64,000 nucleotides of DNA from an uncultured Sphingorhabdus sp. GTDB lineage: Bacteria; Pseudomonadota; Alphaproteobacteria; Sphingomonadales; Sphingomonadaceae. Shown in pieces: positions 43,176 through 53,106 of this stretch; positions within the stretch are counted from its first letter, which is position 1, and each line of letters begins with the position of its first letter. Made by a program: the position numbers and the translations under genes. Location: assembly GCA_937873665.1 (NCBI GenBank), contig CALMYW010000393.1, positions 1 to 64,000 on the forward strand, in the 5' to 3' direction. Under the pieces are notes generated by a model. The model worked only from the letters and a program-made list of their open reading frames with translations. It did not search any database and had not been told where the DNA came from.

Positions 43176-45179
43176 TCAGCCGACTGACCGGCGACCCAGA
43201 TAGTGGCTGAGCGGTGTATTGTTCCGATAGCGTGCCTTGTCCGGATTAAGATGGTCATACATCACCGCATTCTCGAGCACGCGCTGCACATAGTTGCGTG
43301 TTTCGAAAATCGGAATCTGCTCGATCCAATCAAGAATGTCGATGCCGCCCGAGCGCGGATCGCCGTTGCGCGCCAGCCACTTGTTCACATTGCCCGGCCC
43401 GGCGTTGTAGGCCGCTACTGCGAGGGGATAGCTGCCGTTGTAATAGCTCAACATGCGCTGGAAATAGGTCGAACCCAACTGGATATTATAGTTGGTGTCG
43501 CTGTTGAGCGCCTCCGGGCGGTAGGCGAGGGCGATTTTGCCAGATGTCTCGCGCGCGGTTCCGGGCATCAACTGCATCAGCCCGCGGGCACCCGCATGGC
43601 TGGTAGCGTTGCGGTCAAACTGGCTTTCCTGCCGTGCAATGGCGTGGATGAAGGTCCAGTTGTTCGTATGCTCCGGCGGAACCGCGACGGTAGGATAGCC
43701 AAGGCGGATCAGGCCGTCGTGCCCTTCGATCCTTGCACTGCGTGCTGCGATGACCGACAGGTCGGGGCGTCCGATGAGGTTAGACCATGCGAACAGATTC
43801 TTGAAATCGCTCTCGGTTTTCGCCGAGTTGGAAAGTGCGCGCATGAAACTGTTCGAGTCCCGCCAGCCGGGGAAGGAGGATGACATGCGAGCAGCCGTAT
43901 AAGTCGGCGGTACCGCGTTGGCTGCCAATTGCGGCAAGGCGGGTGCCGCCGGAACTGGGGGTAACGGCCTCCCTAGTGCCTCCAGAGCCAACTGCCCGTG
44001 GAAGAAATCATAGAAGCGTGCCGCTTCGGTAAAATATTGTTGGGCCAATTGCTGGTCACCGGCCTTTTTGGCGGCGCGACCGGCCCAATAGAGTCCTTTT
44101 GCACGGGTTTGCGGTGTGCGCGCACCCGCAGTGTAGAGCTTGAAGGCCTCGATAGCTTCACGTGGTCGGCCCAATTTGTAATAGGCCGCTTCGCCTGCCA
44201 GCCAGGCGAGACTGGTGTAGGTATCACGGGTCGACAGGTCGAGCTTGGTAATGTCAGTGCCTGCGGAGAAAGCATCAGTCAGCTTGGATGCAATCCGATA
44301 GGCCATATCAAATTGGCCATCGGTTTCAGCTGCTTCGGCATTGGTCAACAGCACCTTCAGCCAGTCGCGCGCGACATGCGGGGGTGCGGATAATGTCGGA
44401 CGGTTGGCGAGCAACTCGCGCGCAGCCCGGCTGTTGCCCGAGGCGCGAAGGGCTGCAACGCGTTCCATCAAAAGTCCGGCATCTGATAGGCCGAGCGGGC
44501 CAACCGCCGTAAATTTTGCGGCGGCATCAGGCGCCTTCAGCTCGTACGCCAATTGCGCCTCCAGAACCGGGCGGCGTTCGGATGAGGTGTAGGGCAGCCA
44601 TTTCTGCGCGGCACGAGTTGCATTGGACCATAGCAGACGACTGGTGCGCACGTCATGATCGGCAGCGGTCAGCTTGCCAGCCATCAACTGGAAAACACGA
44701 TTCTCGTCATCGTCGGTCAACGGGCCTTCGCGCCATGCGCGGCGGCCCCATTGTTCTGCACGTGCCTTGTCTCCCGTTGCCGCGAGAGCCAGCGCGAATT
44801 TTGCGCGACCGCCATTGGTTGTCGGCTCAAGACGATCAAAATAGGCGACTACCTGATTGGGTGACCAACTCAGAACATTGATCGCCTGTTCGGCATTTCG
44901 GCTCATTTCGTCGGTATTGGGCCAATCCGGATAGGTCATCAGGAATGACGCATATTCGGAAAAGCTGTATTGGCCCGATTGGCTTAACATCCGCCAGCGC
45001 TGAAGCGCGGCGGGCACGTTGCCACCGCTGGGATCGACCATCGCCGTGGGCACATTGCTGGCCTCACCAATCCCTGTCCGCCAGATGATCTCGGGCGCCT
45101 CGGGCGTAGTGGCGGCGAATGCAGAAGCTGGAATTGCCAGCAGCGAAGCGGAAATCAGGTGCTTTACCATGCGCGACAT
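43176..45179 (-). CDS. slt: Soluble lytic murein transglycosylase
   Basis: 667 residues, periplasmic. Cleaves peptidoglycan to 1,6-anhydro-MurNAc products. The signal peptide MSRMVKHLISASLLAIPA precedes an alpha-superhelical U-domain (about residues 40-470, with TPR-like repeats). The C-terminal SLT domain has the catalytic Glu in ARQESQFDRNATSHAGARGL, followed by QLMPGTARETS and YNAGPGNVNKW. The ATG at 45179 has AAGGAGG 12 bases upstream. dapA is divergent, sharing the 98-bp gap. Confidence 0.93.
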   Translation of the reverse strand: MSRMVKHLISASLLAIPASAFAATTPEAPEIIWRTGIGEASNVPTAMVDPSGGNVPAALQRWRMLSQSGQYSFSEYASFLMTYPDWPNTDEMSRNAEQAINVLSWSPNQVVAYFDRLEPTTNGGRAKFALALAATGDKARAEQWGRRAWREGPLTDDDENRVFQLMAGKLTAADHDVRTSRLLWSNATRAAQKWLPYTSSERRPVLEAQLAYELKAPDAAAKFTAVGPLGLSDAGLLMERVAALRASGNSRAARELLANRPTLSAPPHVARDWLKVLLTNAEAAETDGQFDMAYRIASKLTDAFSAGTDITKLDLSTRDTYTSLAWLAGEAAYYKLGRPREAIEAFKLYTAGARTPQTRAKGLYWAGRAAKKAGDQQLAQQYFTEAARFYDFFHGQLALEALGRPLPPVPAAPALPQLAANAVPPTYTAARMSSSFPGWRDSNSFMRALSNSAKTESDFKNLFAWSNLIGRPDLSVIAARSARIEGHDGLIRLGYPTVAVPPEHTNNWTFIHAIARQESQFDRNATSHAGARGLMQLMPGTARETSGKIALAYRPEALNSDTNYNIQLGSTYFQRMLSYYNGSYPLAVAAYNAGPGNVNKWLARNGDPRSGGIDILDWIEQIPIFETRNYVQRVLENAVMYDHLNPDKARYRNNTPLSHYLGRRSVG

Positions 45180-45277
45180 ATTAAGGGCTGCCTCCTTAGT
45201 GGGCGATGAACCATGCACCCCTGCGGTCCATTGAACATTTAATTCGGTCTATTTGGCTAGTTTTGAAGGCGATTTCC

Positions 45278-46153
45278 ATGTTTACGGGCTCAATACCGGC
45301 TCTGGTGACTCCTTTTTGCGACGGAACGTTTTCCGAGTCGCATTTTCGTGCGCTGGTGGATTGGCAAATCGAGCAGGGTTCGTCTGCACTTGTCCCGTGC
45401 GGAACGACTGGTGAAGCACCGACCTTGTCGTTTGACGAGCATTATCGGGTTATTTCAATCTGCATTGAACAGGCCGCCGGGCGCGTTCCCGTTATCGCAG
45501 GGTGCGGCTCGAACGATACCGCGACCGCTGTGCGCCACATGGAATTTGCGAAGGCGGAAGGAGCAGCCGCTGCGCTCGTCGTCGCGCCCTACTATAATCG
45601 ACCCAATCAGGACGGAATTTACGCCCATTATGCGCATCTTGCGGAGAAAAGCGATCTTCCTATCATTGTCTATAATGTTCCCGCGCGCACTGTGACTGAC
45701 ATCCAGCCTGCAACGCTGGCACGACTGGCCGAAATACCGACTATTGTCGGTGTGAAGGATGCGAGTGGACAGATTGCCCGTGTCGGGGAGCACCGCCTGG
45801 GGTGCGGCGTCGACTTCTGTCAATTGTCAGGCAATGACGACATGGCCCTGGCGTTCAATGCTGCAGGCGGAGTCGGTTGCATTTCGGTAACAGCAAATGT
45901 GGCGCCAAAACTGTGTGCCGAATTCCAGTCGGCCTGCGCTAATGGTGATTATCAGTTGGCGCGCGAACTGAATGATCGCCTCCATCCTCTTCATACAGCA
46001 TTGTTTACTGATGCATCGCCCGGGCCGGTCAAATATGCAATGACGCGGGTCATACAGGGCTTCCCCGAGGAGATGCGCCTGCCGCTCATTCCTGCATCGG
46101 CCGCCAGCAAGGCGACCGTCGATGCGGCGCTGGAGATCGCAGGACTGATTTGA
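45278..46153 (+). CDS. dapA: 4-hydroxy-tetrahydrodipicolinate synthase
   Basis: 291 residues. Condenses pyruvate and aspartate semialdehyde in lysine and diaminopimelate synthesis. The Schiff-base Lys is K160 (GVKDASGQ) and the catalytic Tyr is Y132 (IVYNVPART). The hydroxyl relay GTTGEAPTL is at residues 42-50. The ATG at 45278 has GAAGG at good spacing and gives the family N-terminus ([12 protein letters not shown]). Its stop shares a base with the smpB start (TGATG), so tmRNA-partner expression is coupled to it. Confidence 0.96.
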   Translation: MFTGSIPALVTPFCDGTFSESHFRALVDWQIEQGSSALVPCGTTGEAPTLSFDEHYRVISICIEQAAGRVPVIAGCGSNDTATAVRHMEFAKAEGAAAALVVAPYYNRPNQDGIYAHYAHLAEKSDLPIIVYNVPARTVTDIQPATLARLAEIPTIVGVKDASGQIARVGEHRLGCGVDFCQLSGNDDMALAFNAAGGVGCISVTANVAPKLCAEFQSACANGDYQLARELNDRLHPLHTALFTDASPGPVKYAMTRVIQGFPEEMRLPLIPASAASKATVDAALEIAGLI

Positions 46154-46638
46154 TGGCCCGCCCCAAACCCGAAGCATTTCAGAAGACCAAAGTCGTCGCC
46201 GAAAACCGGCGCGCGCGATATGATTACCATATCGAGGATAAATATGAGGCCGGGATCGCGCTCACCGGCACCGAGGTAAAATCGCTGCGGTTCGGCGAAG
46301 GATCGATCGCGGAGAGCTATGCTGAAGTGAAGGACGGCGGCGAAATCTGGCTGGTGAATGCCAATATCCCAGAATTCAGCCACGGAAACCGGTTCAACCA
46401 TGAACCCAAGCGGCCCCGTAAATTGCTCCTTAATGTCCGCGAGATTAATAAATTACACGGCGCAGTGGCCCGGCAGGGGATGACATTGGTTCCACTGTCC
46501 ATATATTTTAACAGTCGTGGGCGAGCGAAGGTCGAACTGGCCCTCGCCAAAGGCAAGAAAGCGCCGGACAAAAGGGCGACCGAAAAAGAACGCGACTGGA
46601 AGCGCGAACAGGGAAGGATAATGCGGGAACGCGGATGA
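46153..46638 (+). CDS. smpB: tmRNA-binding protein SmpB
   Basis: 161 residues. Binds tmRNA and delivers it to stalled ribosomes for trans-translation. Family marks are [21 protein letters not shown] near the N-terminus (shown in part), [14 protein letters not shown], the NRRARYDY loop and the C-terminal basic tail [19 protein letters not shown], which reaches the decoding centre. Both ends overlap: TGATG with dapA and ATGA with the DUF2062 gene. Its RNA partner ssrA is in this window, 26 kb away. Confidence 0.97.
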   Translation: MARPKPEAFQKTKVVAENRRARYDYHIEDKYEAGIALTGTEVKSLRFGEGSIAESYAEVKDGGEIWLVNANIPEFSHGNRFNHEPKRPRKLLLNVREINKLHGAVARQGMTLVPLSIYFNSRGRAKVELALAKGKKAPDKRATEKERDWKREQGRIMRERG

Positions 46639-47201
46639 ACGGTTTGACGAAGTGGATCCATGAACAGGCACCGTCTCGGGAGAGTTTCGAGCGGAGCCGA
46701 TTCTTGCGTCCATTTGCTCACCGTGTTTTCCATCCTGCACTTTGGCGTTTTACCCGCCGATCGGTGCCGCGCGGCGTCGCGTTGGGGTTGCTGGTAGGCA
46801 TTTTCCTTTTGATCCCGGGCGTACAAATTGTCGGGGTTGCGCTTTTAGCGCTTCCTGTGCGGGCTAACATTCCCTTGGGCGCGGCTATGACCTTTCTCAG
46901 CATGCCCGCAACCACACCTTTCATATTGGCTGCGTCAGTCTATGTTGGAAATGGTTTGCTGCATTTGAAAGCGGATATTTTCCAGTTTCAGAAGCTCATT
47001 GACGCTGGCGCACCTATTTCCGAATGGCTAACCTGGCTGCTTTCAGACGCTGCGCCGGCCATGGTGGTCGGATTGGCAGTGATTTCGGTGGTGAGCGCCG
47101 CTATCGGCTATCTGGTTGCTGCATGGTTTTGGCGCTGGCGGATTGGCAGCAAATGGCGTCGTCGGTCGAAGGCACATGCCACTGGTGGATCAGGGCATTA
47201 A
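46635..47201 (+). CDS. DUF2062-family membrane protein
   Basis: 188 residues. A polar N-terminus of about 45 residues precedes two or three hydrophobic segments (about 47-70, [20 protein letters not shown]; 78-102; 135-165). A Lys/Arg-rich tail ([12 protein letters not shown]) ends the protein. The [19 protein letters not shown] motif marks DUF2062. Function is not known; such proteins often lie near lipid or cell-envelope genes. It is translationally coupled to smpB by ATGA. Confidence 0.85.
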   Translation: MNGLTKWIHEQAPSRESFERSRFLRPFAHRVFHPALWRFTRRSVPRGVALGLLVGIFLLIPGVQIVGVALLALPVRANIPLGAAMTFLSMPATTPFILAASVYVGNGLLHLKADIFQFQKLIDAGAPISEWLTWLLSDAAPAMVVGLAVISVVSAAIGYLVAAWFWRWRIGSKWRRRSKAHATGGSGH

Positions 47202-47277
47202 TTTGATCCGATATTCTGGTTAGTTGTCCCCATTGCGAGTCGGAACGGACTCGTTTCCAACTGGGGAGTTTTCAACG

Positions 47278-49326
47278 ATGATTTCATTCAGGAAGCTGGC
47301 GGTGATCGCTAGCGTTTCGCTTTCAGCCATAGCCGCTGCTTCGCCTGCCGTAGCAAATACTGCAGGGGAAACCACCGCTGCCAATGAAGGACCTGAACTT
47401 GGTACCTTCGGTTTCGATGAAAAGGGCATGGATCGCGCTACCGCGCCGGGTGACAATTTTTATCTATTTGCCAATGGCGAATGGCTGAAAACGACCGAAA
47501 TTCCTGCGGACAAATCCAATTATGGCATGTTCACCAAGCTTGACGATTTATCGAAGGAGCGAGTGAAGGGCCTGCTGGAAGCAGCCGCCAAAGATCCCAA
47601 AAGCAAGATGGGTGTCGCTTACGCAACCTATCTTGACGAAGCGGCGATCGAGAAAAAGGGGCTCGCGCCAATCCAGTCCATCCTGAAGCAGGTTCGTGCG
47701 GTTAAAACGCACAAACAGTTCGAAGCGCTTTTGCCGACTTTGGCACCGAAGGGTGTAGGCGCACTGTTTGGCGGATTTGTCGGTCAGGACGACAAGAATC
47801 CTGACGCCTATATCTTCCAGATTTTTCAGGGCGGAACGGGATTGCCCGACCGCGACATGTATCTGGTCGATAATCCGAAGTTTGAAGAAATTCGAACCGC
47901 GTACAAATCCTATCTCACAAAAATGCTGATGCATGCCGGTGAAAAAAATGCCGAAGCGCGAGCCAACGCCATTTTCGAAACTGAAAAGAAGATCGCCGAA
48001 GTGCAGTGGACGCGCGAAGAAAGTTCGGATGCGACCAAGGTTTATAACAAATTGTCACTAGCCGAACTTGATGCGCTGGCTCCGCAAATTGGCATGTCGG
48101 CAATGCTTACGAAAATCAGCCCGAAAATCAGCGATGTGCTGGTCGCCCAGCCAAGCGCCGTTGCCGGAACCGCCAAGATCTTTGCCGATTCGGATATCGG
48201 CATTTTCAAGGACCAGATGCTTGTTGCTGCGCTTGCCAATTATTCAGGCGCGTTACCCAAGTCTGTCGACGACACGGTATTCGCTTTTTACGGAACGGCA
48301 TTAGCCGGAACGCCGCAGCAACAGGCGCGCTGGAAACGCGGTATCGGTTTCGTCGAAGGCGCGTTGACCGATGAAATCGGCAAAGCTTACGCCGCCCAAT
48401 ATTTCCCACCCGAGACCAAGGCTGCAGCGAATGAGCTTGTCCGCAACGTTGTGGCTGCAATGGGACGTCGCATCGAGGGGCTCGATTGGATGCAGCCCGA
48501 AACAAAGGTCAAGGCGAAACAAAAACTAGCCAATTTCACGACCAAGATTGGCTATCCCGATCAGTGGCATGACTACGCCAAGCTGAAGATCGTGAAAGGT
48601 GATGCTTTCGGCAATGCCATGCGAGCCAATGAATTCGGTTTTGCCGACAATATCAGTAAGCTAGGTCAACCCATCCGCCGCTGGGAATGGGGCATGCTGC
48701 CACAGACGATCAATGCCTATGCCAATTTCAGCATGAATGAAATCGTCTTTCCGGCCGCGATTTTGCAACCGCCCTTCTTTGATCCAAAGGCCGATCCGGC
48801 GATCAACTATGGCGGCATCGGTGCCGTTATCGGTCACGAAATCAGCCACCATTTCGATGACCAAGGTTCGAAATATGACCAGAATGGTCGTCTGTCGGAT
48901 TGGTGGACCGAAACCGACGTAGCTGCTTTCAAGAAAGCGAGCGAAGCCCTGATCAAGCAATATGACGCCTATGAAATCTTCCCCGGCGCTAATGTGAAAG
49001 GCGAATTCACGCTTGGCGAAAATATCGGTGATCTGGCCGGCTTGACCGTTGCTTATGAAGCTTACAAGGCCTCACTGGGCGGGAAAGCGGCGCCGGTGAT
49101 TGATGGATATACAGGTGATCAACGCTTCTTTCTGGGCTGGGCGCAGGTGTGGCGGCGCAACTATCGCGAGGCCAATCTCAGAAACCGGTTGATAACCGAC
49201 CCGCACAGCCCATCCGAACAGCGGGTCTGGGTGGTACGCAACCTTGACAAATGGTATGAGGCGTTCCAGCCGAAAGAAGGACAGAAACTGTACCTCGCAC
49301 CGGGGGCACGCGTTCGCATCTGGTAA
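47278..49326 (+). CDS. M13-family metalloendopeptidase (neprilysin/PepO-like), exported
   Basis: 682 residues. The signal peptide MISFRKLAVIASVSLSAIAA leads to a mature protein with the M13 zinc site HEISHH (H520, E521, H524, in IGHEISHHFDDQG). The third ligand Glu is in GENIGDLAGLTV, and the substrate-binding NAYANFSMNEIVFPAA is intact. The C-terminal CxxW of eukaryotic members is replaced by GARVRIW. It is expected to be periplasmic, trimming short peptides. The ATG at 47278 has GGGGAG 12 bases upstream. cckA follows 15 bp downstream. Confidence 0.94.
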   Translation: MISFRKLAVIASVSLSAIAAASPAVANTAGETTAANEGPELGTFGFDEKGMDRATAPGDNFYLFANGEWLKTTEIPADKSNYGMFTKLDDLSKERVKGLLEAAAKDPKSKMGVAYATYLDEAAIEKKGLAPIQSILKQVRAVKTHKQFEALLPTLAPKGVGALFGGFVGQDDKNPDAYIFQIFQGGTGLPDRDMYLVDNPKFEEIRTAYKSYLTKMLMHAGEKNAEARANAIFETEKKIAEVQWTREESSDATKVYNKLSLAELDALAPQIGMSAMLTKISPKISDVLVAQPSAVAGTAKIFADSDIGIFKDQMLVAALANYSGALPKSVDDTVFAFYGTALAGTPQQQARWKRGIGFVEGALTDEIGKAYAAQYFPPETKAAANELVRNVVAAMGRRIEGLDWMQPETKVKAKQKLANFTTKIGYPDQWHDYAKLKIVKGDAFGNAMRANEFGFADNISKLGQPIRRWEWGMLPQTINAYANFSMNEIVFPAAILQPPFFDPKADPAINYGGIGAVIGHEISHHFDDQGSKYDQNGRLSDWWTETDVAAFKKASEALIKQYDAYEIFPGANVKGEFTLGENIGDLAGLTVAYEAYKASLGGKAAPVIDGYTGDQRFFLGWAQVWRRNYREANLRNRLITDPHSPSEQRVWVVRNLDKWYEAFQPKEGQKLYLAPGARVRIW

Positions 49327-49341
49327 ACAAGGAACCCTAAA

Positions 49342-51753
49342 TTGGCTGGCAGCCTTCCAACTTCGCAATTCGGGAAAACGGGACGCGAAGGTGGCGAGGC
49401 TGCCGACGCCGACAGACTGCATCTTGGCATAATTGCAGCGTCCGTCGCGCTGTCATTATTGCTTGTCTGGATAGTTACGGGCGATGCAATGATGTTGGCA
49501 GTTACCGCTGCTGGCTTGATCGGCCTTGGTGGATTTTTGCTGGTTGCTTCTCGTATCCAGCGACCGGCAGCCAAGGAAAGCGAAACCGCCCCCCCTGATT
49601 GGTCTGTCACCTATTCTGCTATCGAACTGGATCGTGCAGCTGTAGCCGTGAGCGACCGGGCAGGACGTCTGCTTTGTGCCAATGGCCGTTTCAACCTCTG
49701 GTTCGAAGGGCTGCAGGCTCCGCCCGATTTAGGCCTTGGTGAGGCTGAGCGTGAGTTGCTGCTCAAGGCTGGCCGCACAGCCTGGCGCGACGGCCGGGCC
49801 CATATCGACGCGATTGCAAAGCGCGGAACAAATTATCGGGTCGAAGTAATGCGAACCGGCGCGGCGGACGAATTTTTGCTGTGGCGCTTTGCCCCGGTGG
49901 AAACGCTGAGCATCGAGGCGCAGGCGATTGATTTGGTCGGCGGACGAATCGGACGGGCGTTAGCCATGGCGGGTGTGATGGCTGTGACCGTGGGCCCCGA
50001 GGGCCGCATCCGATCTTCAAACCCGGCTTTTGCCTTGCGCGCGGCTGGCAGCGAAACTGCCAATATATCCAACCGGGAATGTGCGGCATTGCTGCATGTA
50101 GACGACAAGGGCAGCGTCTATTTCACGCGCGAAGGCAAACATGCATCTCCAGTGCGGTTGCTGCACGTTCCGTTGGCGAACGATGGAGCAGAAGGGGCCG
50201 CCGTTTTGCTCGCGATAGACGATGACGGGCGCGGTGTGGCAGACAGCGCGGGCCAGGTGCATGTCGAACAATTACTTTCGAATCTGCCGCTCGGGCTGGC
50301 GCTTGTAGATCGGGATGGGCGCTTCCTCTTTGCCAATGATGCTTTCATGCGTGTGGCAGGGGTAGAGCATGAAAAGCTGCCGCCTTATCCGGGCGATCTT
50401 GTTGTTCCTGAAGATAAAGCCGCGGTTTCGGATACAGTGCGGCGTTATGCCGGTGGGCAGTCGATGTCGGGAGATATTGCTGTCCGGCTGAAAGACCAGC
50501 CTGACGAAGCGATTGCACTTTCTATCGCGGGTCTGCGTGGCTTTGGCAGTGCTGCCGTGCTGCTTGGTCTGAAGGACAATAGCGAAGAAACCAAGCTCAA
50601 GCGGCAGGTGGCACAGGCCACCAAGATGCAGGCGGTGGGGCAGTTGGCCGGCGGGGTTGCGCATGATTTCAACAATATCCTGACCGCGATTATCGGTTAT
50701 TGCGATCTGATGCTGTTACGCCATCCTCCAGGCGACAGTGATTATGATGATATCCAGCAAATCAAGAACAACTCCAACCGTGCTGCCAGCCTGACACGGC
50801 AATTGCTCGCTTTCTCACGCCAACAGACGTTACGACCGCAGATCCTCCAATTGCCCGACGTAGTTGCGGAGGTTTCACACCTCCTCAAACGCCTTCTGGG
50901 CGAGAGCGTCCAGCTGGAGGTGAACCATATGCGCGGGATTGGTGCGGTGCGCGCCGATCCGGGTCAGTTGGAACAGGTGATCATCAATTTAGGCGTGAAC
51001 GCACGCGATGCCATGCCCAAAGGTGGTACACTCCGCATCGAAACAAAGCCGGTTTCACCTTCAGATGTGCGTGCGATGCGCAGCGAGATACTGCCGATTG
51101 GGGAATATGCGCTGTTGTCGGTATCGGACAGTGGCACAGGCATCGCCAAAGAACATTTGGGCAAGATTTTCGAGCCCTTTTTCACAACCAAGGAAGTGGG
51201 GAAGGGGACCGGTCTCGGCCTGTCCACCGTTTACGGCATCGTGAAGCAGTCGGGTGGTTTCATCTTTGCCGATTCCGAAATCGGCAAGGGTACCCGCTTT
51301 GACATTTACCTCCCGACTTATTCGGGCAGCGTTTCGGCACCTCCATCTGTGAAGCAAGAGGCAGCGGCTCCCGAACCCGAAGAGATGTGGGGCAATGCCA
51401 CAATCCTGCTTGTTGAGGATGAGGATATGGTGCGCGCAGTTGCCGAACGTGCGCTGACGCGGCAGGGCTATGTTGTCGAGACGGCGCGCGATGGCGAGGA
51501 AGGGTTGCAGCATTTTGCCGATGGCAAGCGCTATGACCTCATCGTTTCCGATGTTGTGATGCCCAATATGGATGGGCCGGCAATGGCGCGGAAATTGCGT
51601 GCCGATTATGGTGACGTGCGCATATTGTTCATGTCGGGTTACGCCGAAGAGCAATTACGGCAGTCAATCAATCTCGACAATGTGCACTTCCTGCCCAAGC
51701 CATTTTCGGTGCAGCAGATTGCTGAGGCAGTGAAAAATGCTCTTAAAAAGTGA
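49342..51753 (+). CDS. cckA: Hybrid histidine kinase CckA (cell-cycle phosphorelay)
   Basis: 803 residues, TTG start preceded by AAGGA. Two transmembrane helices near the N-terminus (about 28-44 and 51-68) are followed by PAS-like regions and a coiled linker. The kinase core has H441 (GGVAHDFNNILTAI), N and G boxes (NLGVNARDAM; KGTGLGLSTVYG), and a C-terminal receiver with D737 (IVSDVVMPNMDG). In Caulobacter CckA feeds ChpT and then CtrA and CpdR; that role is inferred here. The architecture of TM-PAS-PAS-HK-REC matches CckA well. Confidence 0.93.
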   Translation: MAGSLPTSQFGKTGREGGEAADADRLHLGIIAASVALSLLLVWIVTGDAMMLAVTAAGLIGLGGFLLVASRIQRPAAKESETAPPDWSVTYSAIELDRAAVAVSDRAGRLLCANGRFNLWFEGLQAPPDLGLGEAERELLLKAGRTAWRDGRAHIDAIAKRGTNYRVEVMRTGAADEFLLWRFAPVETLSIEAQAIDLVGGRIGRALAMAGVMAVTVGPEGRIRSSNPAFALRAAGSETANISNRECAALLHVDDKGSVYFTREGKHASPVRLLHVPLANDGAEGAAVLLAIDDDGRGVADSAGQVHVEQLLSNLPLGLALVDRDGRFLFANDAFMRVAGVEHEKLPPYPGDLVVPEDKAAVSDTVRRYAGGQSMSGDIAVRLKDQPDEAIALSIAGLRGFGSAAVLLGLKDNSEETKLKRQVAQATKMQAVGQLAGGVAHDFNNILTAIIGYCDLMLLRHPPGDSDYDDIQQIKNNSNRAASLTRQLLAFSRQQTLRPQILQLPDVVAEVSHLLKRLLGESVQLEVNHMRGIGAVRADPGQLEQVIINLGVNARDAMPKGGTLRIETKPVSPSDVRAMRSEILPIGEYALLSVSDSGTGIAKEHLGKIFEPFFTTKEVGKGTGLGLSTVYGIVKQSGGFIFADSEIGKGTRFDIYLPTYSGSVSAPPSVKQEAAAPEPEEMWGNATILLVEDEDMVRAVAERALTRQGYVVETARDGEEGLQHFADGKRYDLIVSDVVMPNMDGPAMARKLRADYGDVRILFMSGYAEEQLRQSINLDNVHFLPKPFSVQQIAEAVKNALKK

Positions 51754-51784
51754 AGGTATTGAATATAAAAGAATTTAATTTACT

Positions 51785-51799
51785 GTTCCACTCTTGTTC
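51785..51799 (+). promoter_or_regulatory. LexA (SOS) box of recA
   Basis: GTTC-CACTCTT-GTTC is an exact match to the alphaproteobacterial SOS box GTTC-N7-GTTC. It ends 93 bp before the recA start. A second GTTC-like dyad (GTTCTATGAGAAC) overlaps its right half at 51796-51808. Confidence 0.85.
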
Positions 51800-51892
51800 T
51801 ATGAGAACAAAGGCGATACATAATCGTCAGTTCCGGTAATGTTCTGGTGGTGAGAATATCGGAACCGAACACGCTATCCAAGGAGTGGAACA

Positions 51893-52990
51893 ATGGCAGC
51901 AAGTCTTAAAGTCATTAATGGGGATCAGGCAAAAAACATGAATAACGCAGAACGTGAACGCGCGCTCGAAGCTGCGCTAGCCCAGATTGATCGTGCTTTC
52001 GGCAAGGGATCGGCAATGAAGCTGGGCAGTCGTGAGGCGATCCAGATCGAGGCGATTTCTACAGGTTCGCTGGGTCTGGATATCGCGCTTGGTATTGGTG
52101 GCCTGCCCAAAGGGCGCGTCATCGAAATTTACGGCCCGGAAAGCTCGGGCAAAACAACACTGACTTTGCACGCCATTGCCGAAGCGCAGAAGGCTGGCGG
52201 GACGGCGGCTTTCATCGACGCCGAACATGCGCTCGATCCGGCTTATGCGAAGAAGCTGGGGGTCGATATCGACAACCTCATCGTTTCGCAGCCTGATACC
52301 GGCGAACAGGCGCTCGAAATTGCCGATACGCTGGTGCGCTCGAATGCGGTCGATATTCTCGTGATCGATTCGGTGGCGGCTTTGGTACCGCGGGCTGAAA
52401 TCGAAGGCGAGATGGGCGACAGCCATGTTGGTTTGCAGGCCCGTCTGATGTCGCAGGCATTGCGCAAGATTACCGGGTCAATCAGCCGTTCGAATTGCAT
52501 GGTGATCTTCATCAACCAGATCCGCATGAAGATCGGCGTGATGTATGGTTCGCCTGAAACCACAACCGGCGGAAATGCGCTCAAATTCTACGCCTCGGTC
52601 CGTCTCGACATTCGCCGTACCGGCCAGATCAAGGATCGGGAAGATATTGTTGGCAACACCACCCGGGTGAAGGTCGTCAAGAACAAGGTGGCTCCACCGT
52701 TCAAGCAGGTTGAGTTCGACATCATGTATGGCGAAGGCATTTCGAAGACCGGTGAGTTGCTGGATATCGGCGTCAAGGCGGGGCTTGTCGAGAAATCGGG
52801 TAGCTGGTTCAGCTATGACTCGATCCGCATCGGGCAGGGCCGTGAGAACGCCAAAATCTGGCTCAAGGAAAATCCTGAAATGGCTGCGAAGCTCGAGGCG
52901 TCGATCCGTAACAAGACCGACGAGGTGGCCGAGGAAATGATGGTTGGCCCCAGTGCCGACGATGAGGATAGCGGCGAAATCGACGAATGA
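51893..52990 (+). CDS. recA: Recombinase RecA
   Basis: 365 residues. Strand exchange and LexA co-protease. Walker A GPESSGKT (81-88), Walker [12 protein letters not shown], the L2 loop region ([19 protein letters not shown]) and the acidic C-terminal tail ([10 protein letters not shown]) are intact. A LexA box is upstream and tandem hairpins follow. No recX is adjacent. Confidence 0.99.
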   Translation: MAASLKVINGDQAKNMNNAERERALEAALAQIDRAFGKGSAMKLGSREAIQIEAISTGSLGLDIALGIGGLPKGRVIEIYGPESSGKTTLTLHAIAEAQKAGGTAAFIDAEHALDPAYAKKLGVDIDNLIVSQPDTGEQALEIADTLVRSNAVDILVIDSVAALVPRAEIEGEMGDSHVGLQARLMSQALRKITGSISRSNCMVIFINQIRMKIGVMYGSPETTTGGNALKFYASVRLDIRRTGQIKDREDIVGNTTRVKVVKNKVAPPFKQVEFDIMYGEGISKTGELLDIGVKAGLVEKSGSWFSYDSIRIGQGRENAKIWLKENPEMAAKLEASIRNKTDEVAEEMMVGPSADDEDSGEIDE

Positions 52991-53031
52991 GCGTCAACTA
53001 ACCCCCAAGGCTCTCTCCCAAGGAGCCGATA

Positions 53032-53095
53032 GCGCACCACGCCTGATCGGTGCGCAACCGGCCCGCCCTGGACCACCCCGGGGCGGGCCAATTTA
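53032..53095 (+). terminator. Tandem hairpins after recA
   Basis: GCGCACC (53032-53038) with GGTGCGC (53049-53055) forms a first 7-bp stem. GGCCCGCCC (53060-53068) with GGGCGGGCC (53081-53089) forms a second 9-bp stem, followed by AATTTATTTG. The second is the likely terminator and may also protect against the convergent EF-G-like gene. Confidence 0.75.
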
Positions 53096-53106
53096 TTTGT
53101 GGCGCT

